From positions 1-64,000 of the forward strand of contig WGLQ01000008.1 of NCBI GenBank assembly GCA_016125495.1: a stretch of 64,000 nucleotides of DNA, in the 5' to 3' direction. Positions 28,482-38,801 of the stretch are shown in pieces. The notes beneath the pieces were generated by a model. It worked only from the letters and a program-made list of their open reading frames with translations. It was not told where the DNA came from and ran no database searches. A program made the position numbers and the translations under genes. The stretch is from Hyphomicrobiales bacterium. Its GTDB lineage: Bacteria > Pseudomonadota > Alphaproteobacteria > Rhizobiales > RI-29. Every line of letters starts with the position of its first letter. Position 1 is the first letter of the stretch.

Positions 28482-29195
28482 ATGCTAGGCATATCATTGG
28501 ATTGGATCTCCGGGTGGTTCCGCAGCGGACCTCGCGCCGGCATGCCGGTCGCAGCGGCGAGTCCTTGCGAGGCCGACGCGCACGCACAGAGTAAGCCCGA
28601 AAGACGCGCGCAGGTCGCCCGCCGGGCGCAACTGCTGCGCGAGGGAACGCAGGAGCAGGCGCGCGTCGCCCCCCCTCCGCCGCCGTTCGCCAAGAGCGTG
28701 GCACCCGAAGGTGTGATGCGGCGGCTCGACGGTGAGGCCGGCGACAAGGCCATCCGCGTCGCACTGCCCCAGGCATCAGCTCCGGTCCCCATGCCTCCGC
28801 CGCCCGTGGTACCGACCACAACAATCCACGCACGCCAACCCCACGCGATCCCGGCCATCGTGCCGGCGCCCTTGGCAGAGGCCGACGCGGCCGCCGTTGC
28901 GCGCCCTGCTTTCGGCCCCGTCATCGAGACTGACAAGCCGGCTGGGAAAACGGCCCGCCCACTGAGCGCGCGCCCGCACCTCAACCGTTCGCGGATGCCA
29001 CTCGTTGCGCCTGGACACGCGCCGCGTCCGACGCAGCGGGCGCACGCCAAGAAGCCGTCACGCCAGCCGAGCGCCCGCGCGGTTCAGGCGCAATGCGTCG
29101 GGCTCAAGGCTTCGCAGCGGCCACGCACGATCAACCGGCCGGTTTCCCAGGTCGCCGCAAAACGGAACCCTGGGGCACGCGCCAGACGGCGTTGA
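28482..29195 (+). CDS. Hypothetical Pro/Ala/Arg-rich protein
   Basis: 237-aa low-complexity basic protein. The N-terminus (MLGISLDWISGWFRSG) could be a short amphipathic helix; the remainder is Pro-, Ala- and Arg-rich and likely disordered (VAPPPPPFAKSVAPEG, MPPPPVVPTTTIHARQ). There are three cysteines and no family recognised. An AGGAG lies about 10 nt before the ATG and third positions are GC-biased, which favours a real gene, but minus-strand frames overlap it. It converges with the gene at 29402. Confidence 0.5.
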   Translation: MLGISLDWISGWFRSGPRAGMPVAAASPCEADAHAQSKPERRAQVARRAQLLREGTQEQARVAPPPPPFAKSVAPEGVMRRLDGEAGDKAIRVALPQASAPVPMPPPPVVPTTTIHARQPHAIPAIVPAPLAEADAAAVARPAFGPVIETDKPAGKTARPLSARPHLNRSRMPLVAPGHAPRPTQRAHAKKPSRQPSARAVQAQCVGLKASQRPRTINRPVSQVAAKRNPGARARRR

Positions 29196-29401
29196 CCTAT
29201 CGCGGGACCAGCGAGCAGGTCCGAAACGCACGCCCTCGACAGGGCGAGACAGGATCGGGCCATTGGCCCGACCAGATGGCCGCGAGCCGCCTTCGCCTGG
29301 CGCCATGCCCCCACATCAGGCTGCCGGCGGGGAATGGCTCGCGGCCCCGATCTCGGAATGCAGGCGGCCAACGGTGGTCGGGTATTCCAAGCGGCGCTGC
29401 C

Positions 29402-30235
29402 TCACTCGACGGGGCGCAATTCGGCCCGCCGCTCGGCGGCCGTCTTGGTCGTCGTCTTGGCCGGACGGGGTTGACGCGGCAAGCGGTGCGCGCGCCAGTC
29501 GGCGGGGGCGAGCCCAATGTGGCCGAGGCCGGGTAACGTGCGCACGTCCTCGAGTTCGGTCGGGTCCTGGCCCCAGGCAGCCGCCATGGCGATCACGTGC
29601 GACTCGCAGGGATATCCGGCCTCGCCGGTGCCTGGCTCGCGCTTTCGGCGCGGCGCCCCGCTCGCCTTGAGGCGCCGAAGTTCCAGCACCTTGAGACCGA
29701 GCTGGCGTTCCTCGGGGGTGATGGCGCCGCGATTCCAGATGACGCCCTCGTCGCCCCAGGCGAACGCCCTCTGGAGTTCTCCGTCGCCGTAGCGCGCCCA
29801 GGCATAGAGCTCGATGAGGGTATAGGTGAAGTAGTATTGGACCTCCCCGAAACGTCGCGCGAGGTCCTCGAGCAATTGCCCGCAACGATCGACGAAGCGG
29901 GTGCCGACGGGATGCGGAAGGGCCATGCCGACCACGTAGATGCGTCCACCCACGGCCGGGGAGACGAATACGTAGTCAGGGCTCAGTTCCTCGTCGTATA
30001 TGCTCCCTATGCCGGTTCGCCAGTTCACCCGCTGCACGTTCTCGAGGCCGAGAGCATCGACGACCTCCTCTGGATCGTCCGCTCGGATCGCCAGCCATGC
30101 CGTCTCACAGCCGAAGGCGACCGGCAGGTCCGGTGCGATGTCGTGGTCCGTCAGCATCGCCCGCGTCCACGGGACGGCCGTGGAGACCAGGAAGAAGGCG
30201 GCGAGGCCGGCGATGACGACCAGTATGAGGATCAC
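29402..30235 (-). CDS. Hypothetical membrane-anchored protein
   Basis: 277-aa protein with an N-terminal hydrophobic segment (VILILVVIAGLAAFFLVSTA), so membrane-anchored or exported. The globular part includes FGCETAWLAIRADDPEEVVD, VFVSPAVGGRIYVVGMALP and VQYYFTYTLIELYAWARYG, typical of a conserved bacterial family of unknown function; the C-terminus is basic. I start at GTG 30235, which has GAGGGAG upstream and begins directly with the hydrophobic helix; the ATG at 30403 would add 56 unlikely residues and overlap the divergent gene's start. Divergent from the AIM24 gene. Confidence 0.72.
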   Translation of the reverse strand: MILILVVIAGLAAFFLVSTAVPWTRAMLTDHDIAPDLPVAFGCETAWLAIRADDPEEVVDALGLENVQRVNWRTGIGSIYDEELSPDYVFVSPAVGGRIYVVGMALPHPVGTRFVDRCGQLLEDLARRFGEVQYYFTYTLIELYAWARYGDGELQRAFAWGDEGVIWNRGAITPEERQLGLKVLELRRLKASGAPRRKREPGTGEAGYPCESHVIAMAAAWGQDPTELEDVRTLPGLGHIGLAPADWRAHRLPRQPRPAKTTTKTAAERRAELRPVE

Positions 30236-30402
30236 GCAGCGCAGCTCCCTCGTCCGATCAGCAGGGGACCTCGGCCTGTCTAGGTCCACGAATCGCCTCG
30301 AGGCAAGCGAGTGGCCGCCTGCAAGCGCCCATTGCACCCCGCCGTCCACCTCTAACCGCTCGATCCGTTCGCCCCAGCCAGCAACCAGACAAGGAGCAAG
30401 CA

Positions 30403-31263
30403 ATGGCCATCTTCAGCTCGGTTCCGCAGATGCCCCGCGCCCGCCACGAGAGACGGGAGGGTCGCGCGGACGACATCGACTTCGAGATCAAAGGGGCCGA
30501 AATGCAGTTCGTCGAGATCGAACTCGATCCCGGCGAGAGCGCCATCGCGGAGGCCGGCGCCATGATGTTCAAGGACGCCGCGATCTCCATGGACACCATC
30601 TTCGGCGACGGCTCGGGCGGCGAGAGGTCGCAAGGCTTCCTCGGCAAGCTGGTCGGCGCCGGCAAACGGGTCATCACGGGCGAAAGCCTCTTCACGACAC
30701 TGTTCCGGCATGAAGGCCAGGGCAAGGCGCGGGTCGCCTTCGCCGCCCCCTATCCGGGCCACATCATCGCGATCAAGCTCGATGCCGTGAACGGTCGGCT
30801 GATCTGCCAGAAGGACAGCTTTCTGGCGGCGGCGCGGGGCGTTTCGCTGGGCATCCACTTCCAGCGCAAGATCATGACCGGGCTCTTCGGCGGGGAAGGC
30901 TTCATCATGCAGTCGCTCGAGGGCGACGGCTGGGTATTCGTGCACGCCGGCGGCACGATCGTGGAACGCTCGCTCGATGACGGGGAAGTGCTGCACGTGG
31001 ATACCGGCTGCCTTGCCGCGATGACCGGCACGGTGGATTTCGACCTCGAGCGGGCCGGTTCGGTCAAATCGATGATCTTCGGCGGCGAGGGCATGTTCTT
31101 CGCGCGGCTGACGGGGCCCGGCAAAGTCTGGTTGCAGAGCCTGCCGTTCTCGCGGCTTGCGGGGCGCATGCTCGCGGCAGGCGGGCCCATGGGGCGCAGC
31201 GTCGGGGAAGGCTCGGTGCTCGGATCCCTCGGGAACATCCTCGACGGCGACAACAGCATCTAG
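30403..31263 (+). CDS. AIM24 / TIGR00266 family protein
   Basis: 286-aa protein of the AIM24 family, a double beta-sandwich found in bacteria and mitochondria with no established biochemical role. Family segments: MQFVEIELDPGESAIAEAGA and MMFKDAAISM at the start, then EGFIMQSLEGDGWVFVHAGG, GCLAAMTGTVDFDLERAG and GEGMFFARLTGPGKVWLQSL. AAGGAG precedes the ATG. No signal peptide. Mitochondrial Aim24 affects inner-membrane organisation; a membrane-associated role here would be inference. Confidence 0.9.
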   Translation: MAIFSSVPQMPRARHERREGRADDIDFEIKGAEMQFVEIELDPGESAIAEAGAMMFKDAAISMDTIFGDGSGGERSQGFLGKLVGAGKRVITGESLFTTLFRHEGQGKARVAFAAPYPGHIIAIKLDAVNGRLICQKDSFLAAARGVSLGIHFQRKIMTGLFGGEGFIMQSLEGDGWVFVHAGGTIVERSLDDGEVLHVDTGCLAAMTGTVDFDLERAGSVKSMIFGGEGMFFARLTGPGKVWLQSLPFSRLAGRMLAAGGPMGRSVGEGSVLGSLGNILDGDNSI

Positions 31264-31500
31264 TCGCCCCCTCCCAGGCGGCCGACGTCAACGAGCCGGC
31301 GAACGGTGCATTTCAGCCGCGGCTGTGCGCCGGGCGCAAGTTGCACTGGACTTTCCACGCGTCAGGGTCTTTCAACGGCCGCGGCTTGCCCCCATCTGGC
31401 TCTTAGCCGGCACACGCCGAGCGTGTGACCGGCCTCCCGTCTTCATGGCCAAGTCGATATTCAGGTTCCCCTCAGCCGGGTCGGCAGGAAGAGAGCACCT

Positions 31501-32529
31501 ATGTCACTCATGATGTTGATCGCGGGCTTGGCAATCCTCGTGGTCACGGGTGACGCTTTCATTCGAGCGGCGGTCTCGGTCGCGCTTCGGCTCAATGTGC
31601 CGATGCTGGTCGTCGGCCTCACGATCGTCGCCTTCGGCACTTCGGCGCCGGAACTCGTCGTCTCGCTCAACGCCGCTCTGACGGGCTCTCCCGGCATCGC
31701 GGTCGGCAACATCGTCGGCTCCAACATCGCCAACGTCCTGCTGGTGCTGGGGCTGCCGGCCCTGCTCGCCAAGACGAGCTGCGATCAGCCGTTCATCCGC
31801 TCCAACCTCTTTTTCATGCTCGGTGCGAGCCTATTGTTCATCGCCTTCTGCATGTCGGGCACGCTCGAACACTGGCATGGGCTGGTCCTCTTCTTCATGC
31901 TCGTCGTGTTCCTCGGCATTCTGGCCTACCGCACGACGGTCCTCGGAGCGCCGGCCGACGTGGTGGAAGAGGCGGCCGAGATCGCCGAGAAGCCGATGTC
32001 GAACGGCCTCGTGGCGTTGTTCCTGTTGATCGGTCTCATCGGCATGCCGTTCGGCGCCCATCTGACGGTCCACGGCGCAAGTGCGCTCGCCCGTCAACTC
32101 GGGGTCGACGAGGCGACCATCGGGCTCACCATCGTGGCGGTCGGCACGTCGCTTCCCGAGCTGGCAACGACATTGATGGCGGCGCTGCGCAGCCGGGCTG
32201 GTCTCGCGCTCGGCAACGTGCTCGGCAGCAACATCTTCAACATTCTCGGCATCATGGGCGTTACGGCGATCGTGACACCAGTTCCGGTGCCGAAAATCAT
32301 GCTCGAACTCGACCTCTGGATCATGCTCGGTGCGTCCCTGATGCTAGTGCCGTTCATTTTCAACCGCCTCTGCATCACGCGGTTGGCGGGGGTCGCGTTC
32401 CTCGGCATCTATGCGACCTATCTGGCGGTGGTCTACGCCCCCGGCCACAGCGTAGGGGCAGCGGAGATCGCCACCAAGCCGACGCCCGCGCCGATGGGTG
32501 TCGGCGTCAGTTACCAAGCCAGGCCCTGA
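31501..32529 (+). CDS. Calcium/sodium antiporter (CaCA family)
   Basis: 342-aa inner-membrane cation exchanger of the YrbG type, with about ten membrane helices. The two inverted alpha-repeats are obvious: GLTIVAFGTSAPELVVSL with GNIVGSNIANVLLVLG, and GLTIVAVGTSLPELATTL with GNVLGSNIFNILGIMG. The ion-binding Glu in each SAPEL/SLPEL is present. Likely Ca2+ export coupled to Na+ or H+. The stop is 2 nt before the GTG of the following SDR gene, so they may be co-transcribed. Confidence 0.94.
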   Translation: MSLMMLIAGLAILVVTGDAFIRAAVSVALRLNVPMLVVGLTIVAFGTSAPELVVSLNAALTGSPGIAVGNIVGSNIANVLLVLGLPALLAKTSCDQPFIRSNLFFMLGASLLFIAFCMSGTLEHWHGLVLFFMLVVFLGILAYRTTVLGAPADVVEEAAEIAEKPMSNGLVALFLLIGLIGMPFGAHLTVHGASALARQLGVDEATIGLTIVAVGTSLPELATTLMAALRSRAGLALGNVLGSNIFNILGIMGVTAIVTPVPVPKIMLELDLWIMLGASLMLVPFIFNRLCITRLAGVAFLGIYATYLAVVYAPGHSVGAAEIATKPTPAPMGVGVSYQARP

Positions 32530-32531
32530 CC

Positions 32532-33320
32532 GTGAGCAGCATGCCCAAGAGCCCGCGAGGCGTCGCGCTCGTCACCGGTGCCGCAAGGCGTATCGGGCGC
32601 GAAATCGCTCTCGATCTCGCCAGGGAGGGCTGGACGGTGGCGGTGCACCACAATGCCTCGCACGAGGCCGCAATCGAAGTTGTCGAGCGCATCGGCGCGG
32701 CGGGTGGAACGGCCGCTGCCTTCGAGGCGGACCTTGCCGAGAGCGAACAAGTGGCGGGGCTGGTGCCGCAGATCGAGCGCACGCTCGGCACCGTCACCTG
32801 CCTCGTCAACAACGCCTCGCTCTTCGAGGACGACCGCATCGAGAGCCTCGATGAAGCCTCCTGGACGCGGCACCAGGACATCAACCTCAAGGCGCCGCTG
32901 ATGCTGGCGAGCGCGCTCGCCCAGGGGCTCACCCTGGCGGGACCGGAGGCCGGGCAGGGCAATGTCGTCAACATCATCGATCAGCGCGTGCTGAAGCCGA
33001 CGCCGCACTTCTTTTCCTACACCGTCTCCAAGGCCGCGCTCTGGTTCGCCACACGAACGATGGCGCAGGGCCTGGCGCCGCGCGTGCGGGTCAATGCGAT
33101 CGGCCCCGGCCCGGTGCTGCAAAGCATCCACCAGAGCGCGGAGCAGTTCCGCCGGCAGTGCGAAGCCACCCCTCTCGGCCGCGGTACGACCCCGGTTGAG
33201 ATTTGTGCAGCGATCCGCTTTCTCCTTGACGCTCCCGCCATGACTGGACAGATGATGGTCCTCGATGGTGGCCAGCATCTGGTCTGGCAGACGCCCGACG
33301 TGGTCGGCGTCGATCTCTAG
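32532..33320 (+). CDS. SDR-family pteridine-type reductase (FolM-like)
   Basis: 262-aa short-chain dehydrogenase/reductase. NADP-binding GAARRIGREIALDLA, the NNAS motif in CLVNNASLF, and catalytic Tyr-x3-Lys in FSYTVSKAALW are present. The preceding NIIDQRVLKPTPHF is typical of FolM-like dihydromonapterin/dihydrofolate reductases. The next plus-strand gene is folB, supporting a role in pterin/folate metabolism. The start may be GTG 32532 or ATG 32541; neither has a strong ribosome-binding site, consistent with coupling to the antiporter gene. Confidence 0.85.
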   Translation: MSSMPKSPRGVALVTGAARRIGREIALDLAREGWTVAVHHNASHEAAIEVVERIGAAGGTAAAFEADLAESEQVAGLVPQIERTLGTVTCLVNNASLFEDDRIESLDEASWTRHQDINLKAPLMLASALAQGLTLAGPEAGQGNVVNIIDQRVLKPTPHFFSYTVSKAALWFATRTMAQGLAPRVRVNAIGPGPVLQSIHQSAEQFRRQCEATPLGRGTTPVEICAAIRFLLDAPAMTGQMMVLDGGQHLVWQTPDVVGVDL

Positions 33321-33439
33321 CCGAAGCCCCGGTTGTGCAGCGCGCCCTGCACGCTTCCGGGTGAGCAGCCGGTCAAACGCCCGGCAGGGCCATAGATGGT
33401 GGCGCGACCGGCCAAGGTGGGCCCTGGGCAGGATTGAGC

Positions 33440-33853
33440 ATGAACGAGCAATCGCCCGTGCGCCGGCCGTTGATCGCCAACGCGCTCAACAAGACCCGGC
33501 ACGTCTTCGTCAACGATCTGACACTCGAGATGCTGATCGGTGTCTACGAGCATGAGAAGGTCGAGCGCCAGCCGGTGATCATCTCCCTCGACCTCACGGT
33601 GCGCGACACGGGTGGCCCGATCAACGACGAGATCCATGGCGTCGTCTGCTACGAAAAGGTCGTCAACCGGGTGCGCGACATCTGCGCATCGGGCCACGTG
33701 AACCTCGTCGAGACGCTGGCTGAGCGAGTCGCCGAGAGCTGCCTCAACGACACGCGCGTCGAAGCGGTCCGAGTGCGCATCGAAAAGCCCAACGCGATCC
33801 CCGATTGCCGCTCGGTCGGGATCGAGATCGAGCGGTTGCAGGCTCGGACCTGA
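33440..33853 (+). CDS. folB: Dihydroneopterin aldolase
   Basis: 137-aa FolB, which cleaves dihydroneopterin in folate biosynthesis. Characteristic segments: DLTLEMLIGVYEHEKVERQP with the conserved Glu, CYEKVVNRVRDI with the catalytic-region Tyr, VNLVETLAERVAESCL and VRVRIEKPNAI with the catalytic Lys. I use ATG 33440; a TTG two codons earlier is less likely. The FolM-like SDR lies 119 bp upstream. Confidence 0.94.
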   Translation: MNEQSPVRRPLIANALNKTRHVFVNDLTLEMLIGVYEHEKVERQPVIISLDLTVRDTGGPINDEIHGVVCYEKVVNRVRDICASGHVNLVETLAERVAESCLNDTRVEAVRVRIEKPNAIPDCRSVGIEIERLQART

Positions 33854-34097
33854 CGGCATCGCCGACGGGTTGGCGAACCGGGAGAGCACCGGCCGCGCCG
33901 CATGGCCGGTCGCAACACGATCGGCGTATGGGCCGTCCACCAACAGCCCCCTCGGCACGACGGCACATTGCTGCCGCAATCGCTTCCCACCTCACACATA
34001 CCGGACTTGTTCCCCGGCGTTTCGACTCCGGACACCGAGCTGTCGACCGTAGGCGGCCGACAGGGCGCGTCGAGACGTCAACGTTGCGAGGTACCCG

Positions 34098-34610
34098 ATG
34101 AAGCGCATTCATGGCCTCATGCGGGTGATCGTCGCGGGTTTCTTGTCTTGCGTTCCCCTCGCGATCGCTCCCGCGATTGCCTCTCCCGCCCGGACGGCGG
34201 ACGACGGCGAGAATTGCCACAGCATGCTCGTCATCCGCGTCATCGATGGCGACACGGTGCACGGCTATATCGACACGTCGGATCCACTGGTTGCGATCCG
34301 CGCCAACCTGCGGCTCGAGCGCGTCGACGCTCCCGAGCGCGGGCGCAGGGCGAGTTGCGAGCAGGAGCGCGAAAGGGGCGAGGCGGCACGGGCGTACGTG
34401 GCGCGGCTTCTCGATGGCGCCATCGAGAAACGGAGCCGCAAGCTGGTGCGGGCCTGCGACCTCAGGCGTGACAAGTACGCTTTGCGCCGGGTCGGTCGTC
34501 TCGAGGTCAGGCTGGAGAACGGCTGGGTCGACGTCGGCGCCCTGCTCCTCAAGCGCGGCCTCGTGCGCGAGAGCGAGGCGGGCGGGCGGCGCTCGACCTG
34601 GTGTGCCTGA
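34098..34610 (+). CDS. Thermonuclease (SNase-like) protein, exported
   Basis: 170-aa protein with a signal peptide (VIVAGFLSCVPLAIAPAIAS) and one staphylococcal-nuclease OB-fold domain. Key motifs are VIRVIDGDTVHGYID, carrying the metal-binding Asp, and LRLERVDAPERGRRASC, carrying the conserved Arg/Asp; a basic region and GWVDVGALLLKRGLVRE follow. Probably a periplasmic or secreted Ca2+-dependent nuclease, although many bacterial members have unknown substrates. GAGG precedes the ATG. Confidence 0.86.
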   Translation: MKRIHGLMRVIVAGFLSCVPLAIAPAIASPARTADDGENCHSMLVIRVIDGDTVHGYIDTSDPLVAIRANLRLERVDAPERGRRASCEQERERGEAARAYVARLLDGAIEKRSRKLVRACDLRRDKYALRRVGRLEVRLENGWVDVGALLLKRGLVRESEAGGRRSTWCA

Positions 34611-34856
34611 CGATCGGCCCCCGTCTGAGGCCGGGCCCGCGGCGCACCGCGGCGGGTCCCGCCACAATTGGACGAAAAACGATCCAGAATCGCCCCATTC
34701 GGGTCAAACGCTCACCCAACGCTAAGACAATCTTAAGCCTCACATTCGATTGTTCGGGACGTAACCGCGTTTTTGGCATGCCCACCGCCGAAGGCGCTCG
34801 GTCCTTCGCGGCGCGTTCGCGTTGCCGCAAGGATGAACCGCGGAAGTGAGGACAAC

Positions 34857-35918
34857 ATGTATCGCTTTGTTCTTGGTTTTGGGCTTGCGGCATCGGTGCT
34901 GCTCGCCGGCGAGGCGAAGGCGGCCGACAATCCGGCAATCCGACTGTCACCGATGAACCAGGTGCCGGCGTGCGTCACGCCCGACCGGCTGATGGCGTAT
35001 GTCAAGAAGCGCAACCCCGGCCTGCTACCCGCCTTCCGGGACGTCGCACACTACTACCAGAAGCATGGCGAGGCGGTCGGCGTGCGCTGGGACTATGCCT
35101 TCTATCAGATGATCGTCGAGACCAACTGGCTGAAGTACAAGACCGGTAGCGGTCGTCCGAGCGATGTGGCGCCGAGCCAGAACAACTTCGCCGGCCTCGG
35201 TGCGACCGGTGGCGGCGTTCCCGGCGAGCGTTTCGCCGACGTCAGCACAGGCGTCCTCGCCCATCTCCAGCACATCAAGATGTACTCGGGTGAGCACATC
35301 GAAAATGCGGTCGCCGAACGCACCCGCAAGGTGCAGAGCTGGCTCATCTCGGATTGGGCCAGCAAATTCGACCGTCCGATCACCTATTCGGATCTGACCA
35401 AGAAGTGGTCGCCGAGCGATTCCGGCTACGCCAACGACATCAAGTCGATCGCCGAGCGCTATCTGGCCGCTCACTGCCCGGAAGGGCCGAATGCCGGGCG
35501 GCGTGAGGAGATCGCCTCGAACAACACCGGCGCGACGGCCGCAGGCTCCACGGGCGCGGCCAAGTCCACGACGACGACAACCGCCTCGACGGCAGGCTCG
35601 ACCACCAGGACCACCGGCGGCCAGAGCGACAGCCGGCGCAGCACCGGGACGCGCGTCGCCAGCGCATCGGCGGCACCGGTCGGCCCGCTCTGTCGGGTCT
35701 GGACGGCTGAGTTCTCTGGCGCTGAACGCGCCGTGCTGATCCGCTCGGCGAGCACCTCTGCGGTCAACTACACCGCTCTCGCCGTGCAGGGCGATCTCGC
35801 CGGGCCGCAGACGGATGCGTTCATCCGCCAGCACGCCCAGGGCGGCGAGAAGATCGGCGAATTCCCCGATACGAGCAGCGCGCTGACCAAGGCATTCGAG
35901 CTCTGCCCCCAGAGCTGA
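34857..35918 (+). CDS. Exported glucosaminidase-domain (FlgJ-like) protein
   Basis: 353-aa secreted protein. Signal peptide [19 protein letters not shown]; then a glucosaminidase (GH73-like) domain, about residues 55-200, with the catalytic-site region [17 protein letters not shown] and the family sequence [18 protein letters not shown] Thr/Ser/Gly-rich linker (about 215-275, including a run of threonines) follows, then a C-terminal domain ([19 protein letters not shown]) resembling SPOR-like peptidoglycan-binding folds. It probably cuts peptidoglycan glycan strands. GAGGA precedes ATG 34857. An intrinsic terminator follows at 35957. Confidence 0.85.
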   Translation: MYRFVLGFGLAASVLLAGEAKAADNPAIRLSPMNQVPACVTPDRLMAYVKKRNPGLLPAFRDVAHYYQKHGEAVGVRWDYAFYQMIVETNWLKYKTGSGRPSDVAPSQNNFAGLGATGGGVPGERFADVSTGVLAHLQHIKMYSGEHIENAVAERTRKVQSWLISDWASKFDRPITYSDLTKKWSPSDSGYANDIKSIAERYLAAHCPEGPNAGRREEIASNNTGATAAGSTGAAKSTTTTTASTAGSTTRTTGGQSDSRRSTGTRVASASAAPVGPLCRVWTAEFSGAERAVLIRSASTSAVNYTALAVQGDLAGPQTDAFIRQHAQGGEKIGEFPDTSSALTKAFELCPQS

Positions 35919-35956
35919 AGAGCCGTCACCCGGACCATCCGCCAGTCGAACAGCAG

Positions 35957-35987
35957 GGGCCGCCCTCCAGGGCGGCCCTTTGCTTTC
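35957..35987 (+). terminator. Rho-independent terminator after the glucosaminidase gene
   Basis: Perfect 10-bp stem GGGCCGCCCT/AGGGCGGCCC with a 2-nt loop (effectively 4), followed by TTTGCTTTC. It separates the exported glucosaminidase from uvrC and argues against the most upstream possible uvrC start (35980). Confidence 0.8.
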
Positions 35988-36075
35988 GGCGGACACAGAG
36001 GCCGACGGGGAACGAACGCACAGCCCGGTCCGCGCGGTGGTTGCGGCGTCCGCCGGGCCGGCCCATAACCCTCCC

Positions 36076-38235
36076 ATGAACGACAACGGCCGCAACGACG
36101 AGACCGCGCCGGAGACCGGCAAGCGGGAAAGCCCGGCAGCACCGGGGGCCAGCGCTCGCGGCGACGGGCCGGAGCCTTTGGGCGCGCCCTCGACGCCGGT
36201 TCCGGGCGCCGAGATTCTGGCGGACGCCGCGCCCGCGACAGGCGCAGAGCGAGCCGAAGGGGGCGCGCCAGTGCGCGGTCCCGACGTCATCGCCCGCATC
36301 CTCAAGACACTGCCGAACGGACCCGGTGTCTATCGCATGCTCGATGCGGCAGGCGAGGTGATCTACGTCGGCAAGGCCCGCAGCCTCAAGAAGCGCGTGC
36401 AGAACTACACCCGCCTCGGTGGACACACGAACCGCATCGCCCGCATGATTCTCGAGACAGTGGCGATGGAGGTGGTGACGACGCGCACCGAGAGCGAGGC
36501 GCTTCTGCTCGAGGCCAACCTCATCAAGCGCTTCAGGCCGCGCTTCAACGTGCTGCTGCGGGACGACAAGTCCTTTCCCTACATCCTCATCGCGCGCGAT
36601 CACGGGGCGCCGCAGATCCTCAAACACCGCGGAGCCCGCAAGCGCGCCGGCGATTATTTCGGTCCCTTCGCCTCGGCGGGCGCCGTCGACCGGACGATCA
36701 ACACCTTGCAGCGCGCGTTCCTGCTGCGGACCTGCTCGGATGCGGTCTATGAAAGCCGGACGCGGCCATGCCTGCTCTTTCAAATCAAGCGATGCTCGGG
36801 ACCGTGCACGGGGGAAATCTCGCGCGAGGACTACGACCAACTCGCCAACGAGGCGGTCCGCTTCCTGTCCGGCAAGGGTACGAGTGTGCGCGAGACGCTG
36901 AACGACCTCATGACCGCGGCGGCCGAGCGCCTCGAGTTCGAACAGGCCGCGCGATACCGCAATCGCCTCTGGGCACTCGCGCACGTGCAACAGCACCAGG
37001 GGATCAATCCGCAGGGCATCGACGAAGCGGACCTTTTCGCCGCGCACCAGGAGGGAGGGCAGACCTGCATCCAGGTCTTTTTCTTCCGGACCGGGCAGAA
37101 TTGGGGCAACCGCGCCTATTATCCCAAGGCCGATCGGTCGCTTGCGGTCGAGGAGGTGCTCGACGCGTTCATCGCCCAATTCTACGACGACAAGCCGGTG
37201 CCGCGATTGGTCCTTCTCAGCCATGACGTAGAGAACCGGGAGTTGCTCGGGGAGGCGCTGTCGCTCAAGGCCGAACGCAAGGTCGAGGTGGCCGCTCCCC
37301 AGCGTGGAGGCAAACGCGAGCTGGTCGATCAGGCTCTCGCCAACGCGCGCGAGGCGCTCGGGCGAAGGCTCGCGGAAAGCTCCTCCCAGCGCCGGCTGCT
37401 CGAGGGCATAGCGGGCACCTTCGGTCTCGACGACACACCGCGGCGCATCGAGGTCTACGACAACTCCCATACCCAGGGTACCAATGCCGTCGGCGCCATG
37501 ATCGTGGCCGGGCCCGAGGGGCTCGAAAAGGGGCAGTATCGCAAGTTCAACATCCGCTCCGACGACCTCGCCCCCGGAGACGACTACGCGATGATGCGTG
37601 AGGTGCTGACACGGCGATTCAAGCGCCTCCTCAAAGAGCATCCGAATGGCGATCCGCAATGGTTCATCGAGCACGACCGCGCCGAACCGGTCGAGACCGT
37701 CGAAGAGGGCGATGGGACGGACGCCGCCGCCGCCGACGAGGTGAACGGCAACGACGATGCGCGCGAGGCGGGCGCCGTCGCCTGGCCGGACCTCGTTCTC
37801 GTCGATGGTGGCAAGGGCCAGCTCGCGGCGGCCGAAGGGGTGCTGGCCGACCTCGGCATCGAGGGCGTCAAGGTGGTCGGCATCGCCAAGGGGCCGGAGC
37901 GCGACGCGGGACGCGAGCACTTCCACATGTCGGGGCGGCAGGTGTTCATGCTCGAGCCACGCGACCCGGTGCTCTATTTCATCCAGCGCCTGCGCGACGA
38001 GGCGCATCGCTTCGCCATCGGCACGCACCGGGCACGGCGGTCCAAGGAGATCGCACGCAATCCGCTGGACGAGATCCCGGGCATCGGGCCGAGCCGCAAA
38101 CGCGCGCTGATGAAGCATTTCGGCTCGGCAAAGAGCGTGAGCAAGGCCGGGGTGGCCGATCTCCTCGAGGTCGAGGGCATCTCGCAGGCGCTCGCCCAGC
38201 AGATCTACGACTTCTTCCACGAGGCCGGGCGCTGA
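36076..38235 (+). CDS. uvrC: UvrABC excinuclease subunit C
   Basis: 719-aa nuclease subunit that makes both incisions in nucleotide excision repair. After a disordered N-terminal extension of about 65 residues come the GIY-YIG domain ([20 protein letters not shown]), a Cys-rich segment ([19 protein letters not shown]), the UVR motif ([20 protein letters not shown]), the RNase H-like domain ([17 protein letters not shown], then [11 protein letters not shown]) and C-terminal helix-hairpin-helix repeats ([18 protein letters not shown]). An acidic insertion of about 35 residues splits the RNase H-like domain. Start ATG 36076 lacks a good ribosome-binding site. In relatives pgsA follows directly; here it is 7.9 kb away. 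Confidence 0.96.
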   Translation: MNDNGRNDETAPETGKRESPAAPGASARGDGPEPLGAPSTPVPGAEILADAAPATGAERAEGGAPVRGPDVIARILKTLPNGPGVYRMLDAAGEVIYVGKARSLKKRVQNYTRLGGHTNRIARMILETVAMEVVTTRTESEALLLEANLIKRFRPRFNVLLRDDKSFPYILIARDHGAPQILKHRGARKRAGDYFGPFASAGAVDRTINTLQRAFLLRTCSDAVYESRTRPCLLFQIKRCSGPCTGEISREDYDQLANEAVRFLSGKGTSVRETLNDLMTAAAERLEFEQAARYRNRLWALAHVQQHQGINPQGIDEADLFAAHQEGGQTCIQVFFFRTGQNWGNRAYYPKADRSLAVEEVLDAFIAQFYDDKPVPRLVLLSHDVENRELLGEALSLKAERKVEVAAPQRGGKRELVDQALANAREALGRRLAESSSQRRLLEGIAGTFGLDDTPRRIEVYDNSHTQGTNAVGAMIVAGPEGLEKGQYRKFNIRSDDLAPGDDYAMMREVLTRRFKRLLKEHPNGDPQWFIEHDRAEPVETVEEGDGTDAAAADEVNGNDDAREAGAVAWPDLVLVDGGKGQLAAAEGVLADLGIEGVKVVGIAKGPERDAGREHFHMSGRQVFMLEPRDPVLYFIQRLRDEAHRFAIGTHRARRSKEIARNPLDEIPGIGPSRKRALMKHFGSAKSVSKAGVADLLEVEGISQALAQQIYDFFHEAGR

Positions 38236-38390
38236 AGTTCTCGCGCGACCCGCCGGTGCTCATGGCAACCACATCCTACATGTTTCGCCAGCAACAGCCG
38301 GCGAACAATGTTTGGAGATTGCACAAATGCTCCTGGTCGTTCCAAGGTAACAGCGGGTTCACGCCCAAGTGAAAACCGGAGATATTGCTC

Positions 38391-38774
38391 ATGAACTCCA
38401 TCCTCGCCAAGTCGGCTCGTCTCGTCGCGTGCGGAGCCTTGCTCGCTGTCATGACCGGCGCGGCCGGCGCAGCCTCTGTCAGTGAGGGCACCGCAACGAC
38501 CCCCTCCAGCCAGCCGGCCGGGTCGTATCAGGTTGCCTACGCATGCGGCTGGTATGCGATCTCGGTCTGCTCGAAGGGGTACAATTCCGCGCAGAAGGGC
38601 GCCAACCGCTATGGCGGCTATGTGATCCACACGAGCCACCCGGATTATCCGAACTTCCGCAACGGCTGGTATTGCGCCGTGGTCGGCCCGACCAGCAAGT
38701 CGGCTGCCCAGGGGACCGCTCGCTACATGCGCTCGATCGGTGCGCACACCGCCTACGCCAAGAACGCCTGCTGA
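38391..38774 (+). CDS. Hypothetical secreted Cys-rich protein (127 aa)
   Basis: Signal peptide (SARLVACGALLAVMTGAAGA) and a short mature domain with four cysteines (VAYACGWYAISVCSKGYNSA, NGWYCAVVG, AKNAC) likely to form two disulphides. It is rich in Tyr, Gly and Ala. I do not recognise the family, though AQKGANRYGGYVIHTS and YPNFRNGWYCAVVG look like a folded domain. GGAG precedes ATG 38391. It is the only plus-strand gene of the segment inserted between uvrC and pgsA. Confidence 0.75.
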   Translation: MNSILAKSARLVACGALLAVMTGAAGAASVSEGTATTPSSQPAGSYQVAYACGWYAISVCSKGYNSAQKGANRYGGYVIHTSHPDYPNFRNGWYCAVVGPTSKSAAQGTARYMRSIGAHTAYAKNAC

Positions 38775-38801
38775 ACGCCAACCGATCGCTGGCCACTGGC
38801 C

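Noticed and set aside
35926-38220. 764-codon minus-strand frame opposite uvrC
   Set aside because: Antisense shadow; the plus strand carries all UvrC domains.
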